DNA from: Microvirga antarctica
Lineage (GTDB): Bacteria > Pseudomonadota > Alphaproteobacteria > Rhizobiales > Beijerinckiaceae
Direction of reading: 5' to 3'
NCBI RefSeq assembly: GCF_017921815.1
Contig: NZ_JAGEMM010000004.1
Span: 62,001-126,000 of the forward strand
DNA: 64,000 bases
Part shown: piece after piece, positions 17,788 through 25,852 of the stretch
Layout of the letters: each line of letters opens with the position of its first letter
Numbering within the stretch: the first letter of the stretch is position 1
Translations under genes and position numbers: made by a program
Notes under the pieces: generated by a model
Seen by the model: the letters and a program-made list of their open reading frames with translations, nothing else
Databases searched by the model: none
What the model was told of the DNA's origin: nothing

Positions 17788-18600
17788 ATGGCACTTCCAT
17801 TCAAGGAACGTCTTGCGAAGGGCGAACCGGTTTTCGGATCGTTCGCATTTCTGGCAAGTCCCGACATTGTCGAGATCATGGGACTTGCAGGGTTCGACTA
17901 TGTGATCATCGACCTCGAGCACAGCCCGAAGGACTGGAGCGCGGTTGCGAACATGATCCGCGCCGCCGAGCTTCACGGGATGGCCGCGCTCATCCGAGTT
18001 CGCGAAAATTCCGAGAAGTCCATTCTCGAGGCGCTGGAGCTGGGTGCCGCAGGCATTGTGCTGCCATTCGTTCAGAGTGCGGACGATATTGTTCGCGCGG
18101 CGCGGGCGATGAATTATCCGCCGCGGGGCATGCGCGGCACGTGTACCCTGACGCGGGCTGCGCGCTACGGCGGCGTGCGAGCGACTTTCCTCGAGCATTC
18201 GCAGCAGCAGAATGAGAGAGTCGTTCTGATCGCCCAGATCGAAGACAAGCTTGGCGTCGACAACATCCAGGACATTCTCGCGTGCGAACCGGGCATCGAC
18301 GCCCTCATCGTGGGGCGGTCGGATCTTGCATCCTCGCTTGGCCGGCCGGGACAGGTCGAGGACCCCCTCGTGCTCGCGGCAACCGATCAGGTGATCCGGG
18401 CCGCACGCCTCCACAAACGCGCGGTACCCTCGGGCATCGGACTCTACTCGCCGCAGGAAGCTGGCAAGTGGGTCGAGGCAGGGGTCGGCTTGTTTTTCTA
18501 TTCGGCCGATTCCGGAATGATGGTCGATGCCGCTCGCACAGCCGCACAGGCGTTCAAGGCGTCGCTCGCGCAACACACCGCTCGGGTCGCGGCCGAATAA
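17788..18600 (+). CDS. HpcH/HpaI family aldolase/citrate lyase
   Basis: Class II metal-dependent aldolase of the HpcH/HpaI family, 270 aa. Such enzymes cleave 2-keto-4-hydroxy acids, for example 2,4-dihydroxyhept-2-enedioate or 2-keto-3-deoxy-sugar acids, to pyruvate plus an aldehyde. The catalytic base and metal region are visible as IDLEHSP (E44, H45), AQIEDKLGVDNI and GRSDLASSLGRPG. The next gene, a PPC-domain protein, starts 25 nt later, and the cluster includes a LacI regulator and a liv-type importer. The substrate is therefore probably a small hydroxy/keto acid brought in by that importer; this is inference. Confidence 0.88.
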   Translation: MALPFKERLAKGEPVFGSFAFLASPDIVEIMGLAGFDYVIIDLEHSPKDWSAVANMIRAAELHGMAALIRVRENSEKSILEALELGAAGIVLPFVQSADDIVRAARAMNYPPRGMRGTCTLTRAARYGGVRATFLEHSQQQNERVVLIAQIEDKLGVDNIQDILACEPGIDALIVGRSDLASSLGRPGQVEDPLVLAATDQVIRAARLHKRAVPSGIGLYSPQEAGKWVEAGVGLFFYSADSGMMVDAARTAAQAFKASLAQHTARVAAE

Positions 18601-18625
18601 AGTCAACGATAAGGGAGGTTACAAC

Positions 18626-19156
18626 ATGGTCGATACGATCGCGCACGCGCGTGTTACCGATATCATATACGCGCAATTGTCTCCGGACGGCGATCTCTAT
18701 AACGAGATCATGGAAATCGCTCGCCGCGAGAACATCAAGACAGGTTTCATCCTGAATATCGTGGGCGGCCTGCGCAAGGCCCGCCTCAGCATGCCGGTCG
18801 AGGCGACAGTCACCGATGCGCCTCCGGGCGTGCGCGAATTCGAAGGTCTGATGGAGTGCAGTGGCGTCGGGACAATCGGGCAGACGCTTGAGACCTACGA
18901 CTCGGAAGGGACGTCAGGAATTCTGTATAAGGCCGGCGACCCCAATCTCCATATCCACATGACAATCACGGTCGCGGGCGAAACCTACATGGGTCACCTG
19001 ATCGAAGGGTGCCTCGTGCGATCGCTTCATCCGAAATCGCATTTCACGATTGTTCTTGCCAAGACCGAGGGCGCGACACTCAACTTCAAAGTCTCGCGCG
19101 AGACGACCGAGCGCTACCCGCGCGGCATCCCGATTCACGAACTGGTTCAGGATTGA
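18626..19156 (+). CDS. PPC (PCC/DUF296) domain-containing protein
   Basis: 176 aa, a stand-alone PPC domain with no AT-hook. The glycine-rich core IVGGLRKARL, the His-x-His of LHIHMTIT and the GHLIEGCLVR turn fit the family, which forms trimers and has a conserved histidine cluster suited to metal binding. A strong ribosome site (AAGGGAGGT) precedes ATG 18626. In plants the domain occurs in DNA-binding AHL proteins; in bacteria the function is unknown. Linkage to an aldolase hints at an enzymatic or ligand-binding role in the same pathway. Confidence 0.8.
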   Translation: MVDTIAHARVTDIIYAQLSPDGDLYNEIMEIARRENIKTGFILNIVGGLRKARLSMPVEATVTDAPPGVREFEGLMECSGVGTIGQTLETYDSEGTSGILYKAGDPNLHIHMTITVAGETYMGHLIEGCLVRSLHPKSHFTIVLAKTEGATLNFKVSRETTERYPRGIPIHELVQD

Positions 19157-19281
19157 TCAGTCTAAAGGTCAGAGGGCGATCGATGGCGGGCGCCGAGCAG
19201 ACGCACCTGCTCCGGTCAATGGCGCGAGGCGTGCGAGCATCGGGACGGGCGACACTGCGCCTCCAACCCGGCAATCCCGCC

Positions 19282-20358
19282 TTAAGCGCTCTCGCGACGA
19301 ACGATCTCAAATCCGACATTGACGGTCGAGGGACCAGCGTAGGTGCCCACGACCGACAAATTGACCATCGTGGCGCATTCCCGGCCAATGGTGCGGCCGG
19401 GGATGCGCACCGTTGTCAGAGTTGGCGACACGACGGACGACAAACCCATGTCGCCGCAGCCCGTAATGGCGATATCATCAGGGATACGCAGGCCGAGCCG
19501 CTTGCATTCAAGGACGGCGCCCACCGCATGCACATCCGATCCGAACGCAATGGCCTTCGTGTCGGGATGGCGACCAAGGATACCTCTCAGAATATCGGCG
19601 CCTGCTTCCAACGAAAGCTCGCCGCCCTGCGCGCGGGTGTGCAACGGTTCGTCACCACCTTCGCGCACAGCCACCTCCCATCCCAGCCGCCTTTGTCGCG
19701 ATCGATCGTTGTTGGGCGTGTTGAGGAAGCCAAACCCGATATTGCGGTAGCCCCAGCCCTGCAATGCCTTGGTGATCTGATAGAGCATGTCGTAGTTGGA
19801 GAAGCCGACGACGCGACCGAGCGGATGTTCAGGAAGGCACCACGTCTGAATGACGGGAAGTCCCGAGCGCTGGCAAAAGTCGCGCGTTCGCGGCGTTTGG
19901 GATGCCCCCGTCAGGATGATGGCGCTTGGCTGCCATCCGAGATACTTGATCAGCAGGCGCTCTTCATACTCGTTGTCGAAGTTGGAACAGCCAAAGATCG
20001 GCGTGAATCCTGCGCGGTCCAGGGTGAGGGAGACCTCTTCGATGAAGTCGGAGAAGATCGAGTTGGCCATCGTGGGCACGATGACCGGGACGATCGGGCT
20101 GTTGCGCGCAGACAGGCTGCCGGCCAGACTATTGGGCACGAAGCCCATCTCTTCCATGGCGGCCGTAATGCGTCGCAGCGTCTCGGGCGCAACCTTATCG
20201 GGCGTACGCAAGGCGCGCGACACGGTCATCTTCGTCACCTTCGCCCGCTCGGCAATTTCCTTCATTCCGACTTTCCCGTCCTGCTGAAAGGTCGGGCTGG
20301 TCTGAGCAGACGATTCCGGAGCGGCTCGTCTCTTGGAACCCTGCGAGCGCAAGGACAT
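19282..20358 (-). CDS. LacI family transcriptional regulator
   Basis: 358 aa. An N-terminal extension of about 30 residues precedes the LacI helix-turn-helix (MKEIAERAKVTKMTVSRAL). The hinge SLAGSLSARNSPIV follows, then a GntR-like sugar/ligand-binding domain. It is convergent with the PPC gene (125-nt gap, no clear terminator) and divergent from the importer binding-protein gene at 20468. The likely operator at 20382-20403 lies between them. Either of two in-frame methionines could be the start; the one at 20358 is the first, the one at the HTH is about 31 codons in. Confidence 0.92.
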   Translation of the reverse strand: MSLRSQGSKRRAAPESSAQTSPTFQQDGKVGMKEIAERAKVTKMTVSRALRTPDKVAPETLRRITAAMEEMGFVPNSLAGSLSARNSPIVPVIVPTMANSIFSDFIEEVSLTLDRAGFTPIFGCSNFDNEYEERLLIKYLGWQPSAIILTGASQTPRTRDFCQRSGLPVIQTWCLPEHPLGRVVGFSNYDMLYQITKALQGWGYRNIGFGFLNTPNNDRSRQRRLGWEVAVREGGDEPLHTRAQGGELSLEAGADILRGILGRHPDTKAIAFGSDVHAVGAVLECKRLGLRIPDDIAITGCGDMGLSSVVSPTLTTVRIPGRTIGRECATMVNLSVVGTYAGPSTVNVGFEIVRRESA

Positions 20359-20381
20359 CTCGGATACCTCTATCTCAACGA

Positions 20382-20403
20382 CAAAGCAGATCAGTATGCT
20401 TTG
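20382..20403. promoter_or_regulatory. CAAAGCA-N8-TGCTTTG inverted repeat, probable LacI-family operator
   Basis: A perfect 7-bp inverted repeat (20382-20388 and 20397-20403) with an 8-nt spacer lies between the divergent lacI-type gene and the binding-protein gene. It is 24 bp from the regulator start and 64 bp from the importer start, well placed to repress both. No second copy was seen in front of the aldolase gene. Confidence 0.55.
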
Positions 20404-20467
20404 CGACGAGTTCGTCGGTAGGACATGTAACGTACTCAGAAAAAATTACAAACCTGGAGGAACGTCT

Positions 20468-21628
20468 ATGAAAAAGTTTTCTGCAAAACCTCTCGCCTTC
20501 TCGAGTTCGGTTGTGTTGGCAACCCTGATTGCTGTCGCGTCAACGTCGCCCGTCTCTGCGGACGACATCAAGATCGGCGTTCCGCTTTCCCTGACGGGCC
20601 CGGTTGCCTTCGCGGGAACCAAGATGAAGGATGCGATGGAGCTCGCCTTCGATGAGGTGAACAGCAGCGGATTCCTCGGCACGACAAAACTCGTCCCCGT
20701 CTTCGCCGATGACCGGTCGAACCAGCCGCAGGGGATCAGCGTCACGCAACAGCTCGTGCTTCGCGACAAGGTCTCGGCGATCGTGGGCTATACGGCGAGC
20801 AACATCTGTCAGGCGTCCCTGCCGGTTGCGCAGGAGCTCAAGACACCGACGCTGCAGGCCGATTGCGTGGTGCCGGGACTCAACAAGATTGGCAACTACG
20901 TCTACAGCGCGGTCCGACCGTCGGATGTGTTCGTCGAGCAGACAATCGACAAGCTGGTCGCCGCCCGAAAGATCAAGACGGCCGCCATCCTTTATCAGCG
21001 CGACAACCCGGTCTTCGTGAATTTGCAGCCGATTGTCGCCAAGGCGTTCGAGAGGAACGGCGTCAAGATCGTCGCCAACGAGGCGGTGACATCGGGGGGT
21101 GATTCCGACTTTTCCGCTCAGCTCACCAGCATCGCAAACGGCAAGCCGGACGTCATGGCCATTCTGCTTTTCGGCGGCCAGGTCGGACCCGCCATGGTCC
21201 AGGCCCGGCAGGCGGGCATGAAGGACACGATCTTCCTCGGTGAGCAGAACTTCGATTCCGTCGAGGTGCGTCGTGTCGCGGGGCCGAATGCGGAAGGGTC
21301 GATCTTCCCGTCGCATTGGTTTGCGGCCTCGCCTGTCCCGGCGAACGTCAAGTTCGTCAAGGATTATACGGAACGCTTCAAGCGCGAGCCGGACACCTTC
21401 AGTGCCAACGGGTACAACGCGGTCTGGCTGCTGGCGCAGGTCATCAAGAAGGCAGGCAGCGGCGATCGCGAAGCGATCCGCACGGCGATGGAAACCATCG
21501 GCGACATGGACACGGTCTTTGGAACCGCCGGCAAGACACGGTTTGAAGACCGTCAGGTGACGCTGACGCCCTTCTTCTTTACCGTCGACAAGGCCGGCAA
21601 GGCAGTGCCGGCATTCGACAAGCCCTGA
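20468..21628 (+). CDS. ABC transporter substrate-binding protein, branched-chain amino acid (LivJ/HAAT) type
   Basis: Periplasmic receptor, about 386 aa, with a Sec signal ending near PVSA-DD (about residue 32). The mature protein begins IKIGVPLSLTGPVAFAG, the standard opening of type 1 liv-type receptors. GGAGG lies 7 nt before ATG 20468, which decides the start over upstream frames. It leads the livHMGF-like operon, separated from the first permease by 111 nt containing a hairpin. With an aldolase nearby the ligand may be a carboxylate rather than an amino acid. Confidence 0.92.
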   Translation: MKKFSAKPLAFSSSVVLATLIAVASTSPVSADDIKIGVPLSLTGPVAFAGTKMKDAMELAFDEVNSSGFLGTTKLVPVFADDRSNQPQGISVTQQLVLRDKVSAIVGYTASNICQASLPVAQELKTPTLQADCVVPGLNKIGNYVYSAVRPSDVFVEQTIDKLVAARKIKTAAILYQRDNPVFVNLQPIVAKAFERNGVKIVANEAVTSGGDSDFSAQLTSIANGKPDVMAILLFGGQVGPAMVQARQAGMKDTIFLGEQNFDSVEVRRVAGPNAEGSIFPSHWFAASPVPANVKFVKDYTERFKREPDTFSANGYNAVWLLAQVIKKAGSGDREAIRTAMETIGDMDTVFGTAGKTRFEDRQVTLTPFFFTVDKAGKAVPAFDKP

Positions 21629-21647
21629 GGCAGGGTTCCATCCGGCA

Positions 21648-21684
21648 GGCGCGGAACGTGACCCTCATGGGGCGGTTCCGCGTC
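21648..21684 (+). other. Hairpin between binding-protein gene and livH-like gene
   Basis: GGCGCGGAAC (21648-21657) pairs with GTTCCGCGTC (21675-21684) over ten base pairs, one of them G-U. The 17-nt loop can itself pair CCC with GGG. There is no U-tract. It is 20 nt after the binding-protein stop codon, a position suited to protecting the upstream mRNA or reducing read-through. Confidence 0.6.
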
Positions 21685-21739
21685 CTCCCGGCGACGCGCG
21701 TGCGAAACAGACGTCGCCGTTCAACATTGGGGAAAGCCT

Positions 21740-22621
21740 GTGCTGCTGCAACAAGTCATCAACGGCATCCTGACAGGATCGGTCTACGCGCTGTTCGCGC
21801 TGGGATTCAATCTGGTGCTGGGTGCGCTCAATATTCTCAATGTTGCCCAAGGCGCGATTTTCACGCTCAGTGCATTCGTTGCGTACTATCTCATCAGCAT
21901 CTACGGCGTACCGTTTCCCCTCGCGCTGCTTGCCGCAACTGTCGCGGGCGGTGGAATCAACGTCCTGTTGGAGCTTCTCGTTTTCCGGCCGCTGCGTTCT
22001 CGCGGAGGGAGCGCCATGTCGAGTCTCGTGGCGAGCATCGGCGCGTCGATGATCCTGATCTCTGTCGCGCAGTTGATGTCCGGCGCGCAGGTCGAGCGGT
22101 TCCCGTTCGGGACGCTGCCGGAGATTCAGTGGACCGAGTTCGGCATGAGAATCTCGTTCACCCAGGTTCTCGTCCTGGTGACGACCATGGTCACCATGGC
22201 CGGAACCTATATCCTGCTCAATCGCACCCGGTTGGGAAAAGCCATCCGCACCATCGCGTTCGATGAGCGGATCGCGCGCATGCTCGGCATCCCGACGGTT
22301 TCGGTCGCACGGTGGACCTTCTTCGTCTCCGGCGCGCTCGGCGGCCTCGCCGGCGTTCTGCTCGGCATCATGTACAACTCCGTCTACTTCCTGATGGGAG
22401 AACCCTACGTCCTGAAAGGCTTCGCGGCCATCGTCATCGGGGGCTTCGGCAGCGTCACCGGGGTGATCGTGGCCAGCATGATGATCGGGCTTCTGGAGGT
22501 CTTCAGCACGGTCATCGGCATTGGAACGTTCAGAGATGTGGTCACCTTCGGCGTGCTGTTCCTCTTTCTGCTGTTCAGACCCAACGGTCTGTTCGGGCGA
22601 GACGAGGAGGTCCGGCCATGA
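21740..22621 (+). CDS. livH: Branched-chain amino acid-type ABC permease, LivH-like
   Basis: Inner-membrane permease, 293 aa, beginning LLQQVINGILTGSVYALFALGFNLVLG, a classic LivH opening. The family hallmark GGFGSVTGVIVASMMIGLLE lies near the C terminus. The start is GTG 21740, preceded by GGGGAAAG. The stop overlaps the LivM-like start by ATGA. It forms the channel with the LivM-like protein. Confidence 0.93.
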   Translation: MLLQQVINGILTGSVYALFALGFNLVLGALNILNVAQGAIFTLSAFVAYYLISIYGVPFPLALLAATVAGGGINVLLELLVFRPLRSRGGSAMSSLVASIGASMILISVAQLMSGAQVERFPFGTLPEIQWTEFGMRISFTQVLVLVTTMVTMAGTYILLNRTRLGKAIRTIAFDERIARMLGIPTVSVARWTFFVSGALGGLAGVLLGIMYNSVYFLMGEPYVLKGFAAIVIGGFGSVTGVIVASMMIGLLEVFSTVIGIGTFRDVVTFGVLFLFLLFRPNGLFGRDEEVRP

Positions 22622-23517
22622 CGTTCTCTGATGTGGCCGACTGGTTTCAGATCTACAACCATTCCTTCGCGACAGCGCTGATCAACGCGGTCATGGCGCT
22701 CAGCCTTTACTTTTCGCTCCGTGCCGGCATCTTCAATCTCTCGGCTGTGGGCTTCATGGCTCTGGGGGCTTACACGGCCGGGATCTTTGCGGTGAAGCTG
22801 GGCACCATCTCCATCGTCGGAATCACCGTCGGGGTGCTGGTCTCGCTTGCTGTCGGATCGATCCTGGTGTTCCCCATTCTCAGGCTTCGCGGGCACTACC
22901 TCGCCATTGCGACCCTGAGTTTCGGCGGCATCGTCCAGGCCCTTGCGCTGAACCTCGATTCGCTCACGAACGGCCCGGCCGGGTTGATCGGCGTGCCGGT
23001 CACGGTGAAGGTGTGGCACCTGCTGATCATCGTCAGTGTGCTGGTCTATGTAGCATGGGTGCTCACCACGTCGCGGACAGGGCGGGCTTGGGATGCAATC
23101 CGGACGGATTTGTCCGCGGCACGCGCCATGGGCATCAATGTCGAGCATTACCGTCTGGTCTCATTCCTGATCAGCACGGCAACCGCCGCCCTTGCCGGCG
23201 GCCTGTGGGCTCACGTCAATCGCGTCATCGTGCCGTTCGAATTCGGGTTTCCGCAGCTCACCTTCGTGCTGGTCAATACGCTGCTCGGTGGAATCTCGCA
23301 CCCGGTCGGTCCGGTGCTGGGCGCGCTCCTTGTCAGCACGATGCCGGAATGGCTCGACAAGTTCGAACAATACCGCGAGATGATCATCGGCTTTCTGCTC
23401 GTCGTGATCGTGATCTATCTTCCCAACGGACTGATCGCGCCTTTCGCCACCATGCGGGGACGCAAGTTCAGCTTCTTCAAGCCGACGCAGGCCAAGCCGT
23501 CGGAGGGCGAGTCATGA
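22618..23517 (+). CDS. livM: Branched-chain amino acid-type ABC permease, LivM-like
   Basis: Inner-membrane permease, 299 aa. Typical LivM text is seen: FNLSAVGFMALGAYTAG near the N terminus and the central LRGHYLAIATLSFGGI. It is shorter than E. coli LivM (425 aa), as is common for alphaproteobacterial versions. ATG 22618 overlaps the LivH-like stop (ATGA), and its own stop overlaps the LivG-like start the same way. Confidence 0.93.
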   Translation: MTFSDVADWFQIYNHSFATALINAVMALSLYFSLRAGIFNLSAVGFMALGAYTAGIFAVKLGTISIVGITVGVLVSLAVGSILVFPILRLRGHYLAIATLSFGGIVQALALNLDSLTNGPAGLIGVPVTVKVWHLLIIVSVLVYVAWVLTTSRTGRAWDAIRTDLSAARAMGINVEHYRLVSFLISTATAALAGGLWAHVNRVIVPFEFGFPQLTFVLVNTLLGGISHPVGPVLGALLVSTMPEWLDKFEQYREMIIGFLLVVIVIYLPNGLIAPFATMRGRKFSFFKPTQAKPSEGES

Positions 23518-24353
23518 CGGGGCTCCTCTCAACGATGACCGGCCCGGCGCCCGGCGCCGCAGGCTTGCGGCCGACATCCGCAACTGGACTTGCGCTTGCG
23601 GGCATCACGAAGCGGTTCGGTGGGCTTAAAGCCCTCAACGACGTGTCTTTCCAGCTCGCACAAGGACGCGTGCTGGGCCTCATCGGCCCTAACGGGGCTG
23701 GCAAGACCACCCTACTGAACACGATCAGTGGCTTGTCCAAGCCGGATAGCGGCGAGATCGTCTTGAATGGCGAGACGATCACCGGCTGGCCCGCCTATCA
23801 GATCGCCGCTCGAGGCGGCATCAGTCGGACATTCCAAAACATCCGGATGTTCGAGGGCATGACTGTCATGGAGAACGTGCTGACTGGCCTCCACGCACGG
23901 ATGGAGAGCGGACTCTTCGCAACCGTCTTCCGCCTCGGCTCGGAGCGCAAAGAGGAGAATCGTGCCCGCGAGAAGGCCAATGCCACGCTGGAATCTCTTG
24001 GACTCACGGAATATCGCGATCGCCGGGCGGATCAATTGTCATACGGCATCCAGCGACGGGTCGAGATCGCGCGAGCACTGGTCAGCGCCCCGCGCCTGCT
24101 TCTGCTGGACGAACCGACGGCGGGCATGACCCCGCGGGAAACCAACGAGGTCATGGACCTCATCCAGTCGTTACGCGAAACGAAGCTCACCATGATCGTC
24201 ATCGAGCACAAGGCGGGCTTTATCATGAACATTTCCGATCAGGTCGTGGTGCTGAATTTCGGCACGGTGATCGCGGATGGGCGGCCGGAGGATGTGCGAC
24301 GGGATCCCAAAGTCGTGGAAGCCTATCTGGGAGCCGACGATGACCATGCTTGA
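23514..24353 (+). CDS. livG: Branched-chain amino acid-type ABC ATPase, LivG-like
   Basis: ATPase subunit, 279 aa. There is an N-terminal extension of about 25 residues before the domain. Walker A GPNGAGKTT is at 58-66, the LivG-specific RTFQNIRMF follows, and the signature is degenerate: LSYGIQRR instead of LSGGQQR. That form is common in LivG and does not imply inactivity. Walker B is LLLDEPTAG and the switch is IEHK. The start overlaps LivM-like by ATGA, and the stop lies 14 nt inside the LivF-like gene. Confidence 0.93.
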   Translation: MTGLLSTMTGPAPGAAGLRPTSATGLALAGITKRFGGLKALNDVSFQLAQGRVLGLIGPNGAGKTTLLNTISGLSKPDSGEIVLNGETITGWPAYQIAARGGISRTFQNIRMFEGMTVMENVLTGLHARMESGLFATVFRLGSERKEENRAREKANATLESLGLTEYRDRRADQLSYGIQRRVEIARALVSAPRLLLLDEPTAGMTPRETNEVMDLIQSLRETKLTMIVIEHKAGFIMNISDQVVVLNFGTVIADGRPEDVRRDPKVVEAYLGADDDHA

Positions 24354-25038
24354 TGTGGCGGACCTGCATGTCTCCTATGGGATGATCCGCGCCGTGCAGG
24401 GTGTGACGCTTCATGTGGACAAGGGCGAGATCGTCGCGCTTGTGGGTTCCAACGGCGCGGGCAAGTCGAGCACCCTTCTGGCGCTGGCGGGCCTGATCAA
24501 ATCGACCGGGAGTGTCCGGCTCAAGGATCGGCGGATCGACGGGGCTTCCGCCCACATCATCGTGCGGTCCGGCATGATTCTCGTGCCGGAGGGACGGGGG
24601 ACGATCGGGACGCTGACGGTCGAGGAGAATCTTGAAATGGGGGCCTATACCCGCAGCGACGGGTGGCGGAAGGACCTCGACAAGATCTACCAGCGGTTCG
24701 CCGTGCTGGAATCACGGCGCACGCAGATGGCCCAGACCCTGAGCGGCGGTGAACAGCAGATGCTGGCCCTGGCGCGCGCCTTGCTGGCGCGGCCCAGCCT
24801 GATGTTACTCGATGAACCCAGCATGGGGCTGGCACCGCTGATCGTGCGGCAGGTCTTCGAGATCATCGAGGAACTCAACCGGGAGGGGACGACCATCCTT
24901 CTGGTGGAACAGAATGCCAGTGCGGCTCTGCGTGTGGCTCACCGCGCCTACGTGATGGAAAGCGGACGGATCGTGGCCAGTGGCAACGCCGACGAGGTCG
25001 CCCGGGACGAGCAGACGAGCAAGGCCTATCTGTCGTGA
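24340..25038 (+). CDS. livF: Branched-chain amino acid-type ABC ATPase, LivF-like
   Basis: Second ATPase of the liv-type importer, 232 aa. Walker A GSNGAGKSS is at 36-44, the signature is LSGGEQQM, Walker B is LLDEPSMGLAP, and the LivF ending VEQNASAALRVAHRAYVME is typical. ATG 24340 overlaps the LivG-like gene by 14 nt; an ATG two codons later is an alternative. It is the last gene of the operon and faces the convergent GST gene 19 nt away without a visible terminator. Confidence 0.93.
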   Translation: MTMLDVADLHVSYGMIRAVQGVTLHVDKGEIVALVGSNGAGKSSTLLALAGLIKSTGSVRLKDRRIDGASAHIIVRSGMILVPEGRGTIGTLTVEENLEMGAYTRSDGWRKDLDKIYQRFAVLESRRTQMAQTLSGGEQQMLALARALLARPSLMLLDEPSMGLAPLIVRQVFEIIEELNREGTTILLVEQNASAALRVAHRAYVMESGRIVASGNADEVARDEQTSKAYLS

Positions 25039-25057
25039 GTGTTCGCCCGCGCGGCAT

Positions 25058-25768
25058 TCAGTCGTCGAGTTCCGGATAATGCCGGAAGATCCCCTCTTCG
25101 TTGAACGGGATCCGCCGGTCGCTGGCGAGATAGGCCTTGAGGCGAGGACGGTTGGCGACCGCGTGGTGCAGGGCAGCCACATGGGGCACCGCCCCCAGCG
25201 CGTCCTGAATGGCGCGCGGGAAAGCGTGGCTCAACCCTTCGACGATTTGGAAGAGGGAAAGGTCCACATAGCTGAGAGAGCCGCCGACCAGATGGCGCGG
25301 ACCTGACGGATTGCGCGCCAGCAGGGTGTTGAACCAGTCGAGGAACTTCGGAATCCGGTTCAGCCGGAAATCGCTGGCGCGCCGCAGAGCCTCCGCCTTC
25401 TGATCCTCGTAGTACAGGCTCGATCCGACCGGGTGATGCGTATCGTGCGCCTCCGTGATGAAATCGCCGAGGGTGAGCTGGATCTGGTGCGTCCAGAGGC
25501 CGCCATCCGGGTCCTTGGGCGCCAGGCTGTGACGCGCCCCGAGATAAAGCAGAATGGCCGCCGTCTGGCCGATGACGCGCGCCCCATCTTTCAGGAAAGG
25601 CGGCGCGAAGGACGGATGCGGCCCCTCGTCCATCATCCGCATCATGGCGCGAATGCCCTTCGGGCCCCGCGCCACGTCCACGTAATCTGCCCCGGCCTCT
25701 TCCAGCGCCAGCCGCACAAATTCGCCGCGTCCCTGAATGCCCGGCCAGTAGTAAAGTTCATAGGCCAT
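25058..25768 (-). CDS. Glutathione S-transferase family protein
   Basis: 236 aa, cytoplasmic. The thioredoxin-like N-terminal domain (ELYYWPGIQGRGEFVRLALEEAG) has a tyrosine at the position used to activate glutathione in Pi/Sigma-like enzymes, and the SNAIL-type Q-T-A (GQTAAILLYLG) glutathione-contact motif follows. The all-helical C-terminal domain starts at about residue 85. ATG 25768 is the family-like start; an in-frame upstream codon would add 12 residues. It lies 74 nt beyond the end of polA on the other side, with no operon link needed. Substrate unknown. Confidence 0.88.
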   Translation of the reverse strand: MAYELYYWPGIQGRGEFVRLALEEAGADYVDVARGPKGIRAMMRMMDEGPHPSFAPPFLKDGARVIGQTAAILLYLGARHSLAPKDPDGGLWTHQIQLTLGDFITEAHDTHHPVGSSLYYEDQKAEALRRASDFRLNRIPKFLDWFNTLLARNPSGPRHLVGGSLSYVDLSLFQIVEGLSHAFPRAIQDALGAVPHVAALHHAVANRPRLKAYLASDRRIPFNEEGIFRHYPELDD

Positions 25769-25852
25769 ATGACGACGCTCCTGAGATGATGCGGGGCCGT
25801 GCAAAAACCGCCTTGGAAAGGTGTGCCTGCCGTGGAGCAGGGCGCACCCGCA

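Noticed and set aside
17576..17905. A 109-codon open frame in the gap before the aldolase gene
   Set aside because: It runs into the aldolase gene in another frame and has no family resemblance; the region reads better as promoter.
19009..20421. A 470-codon plus-strand open frame opposite the LacI gene
   Set aside because: No recognisable domain; the minus strand is an intact LacI regulator, and the frame would overlap the PPC gene.
23514..24353. Degenerate ABC signature (LSYGIQRR) in the LivG-like ATPase as a sign of inactivity
   Set aside because: This form is usual in LivG proteins, which pair with LivF carrying the standard signature.
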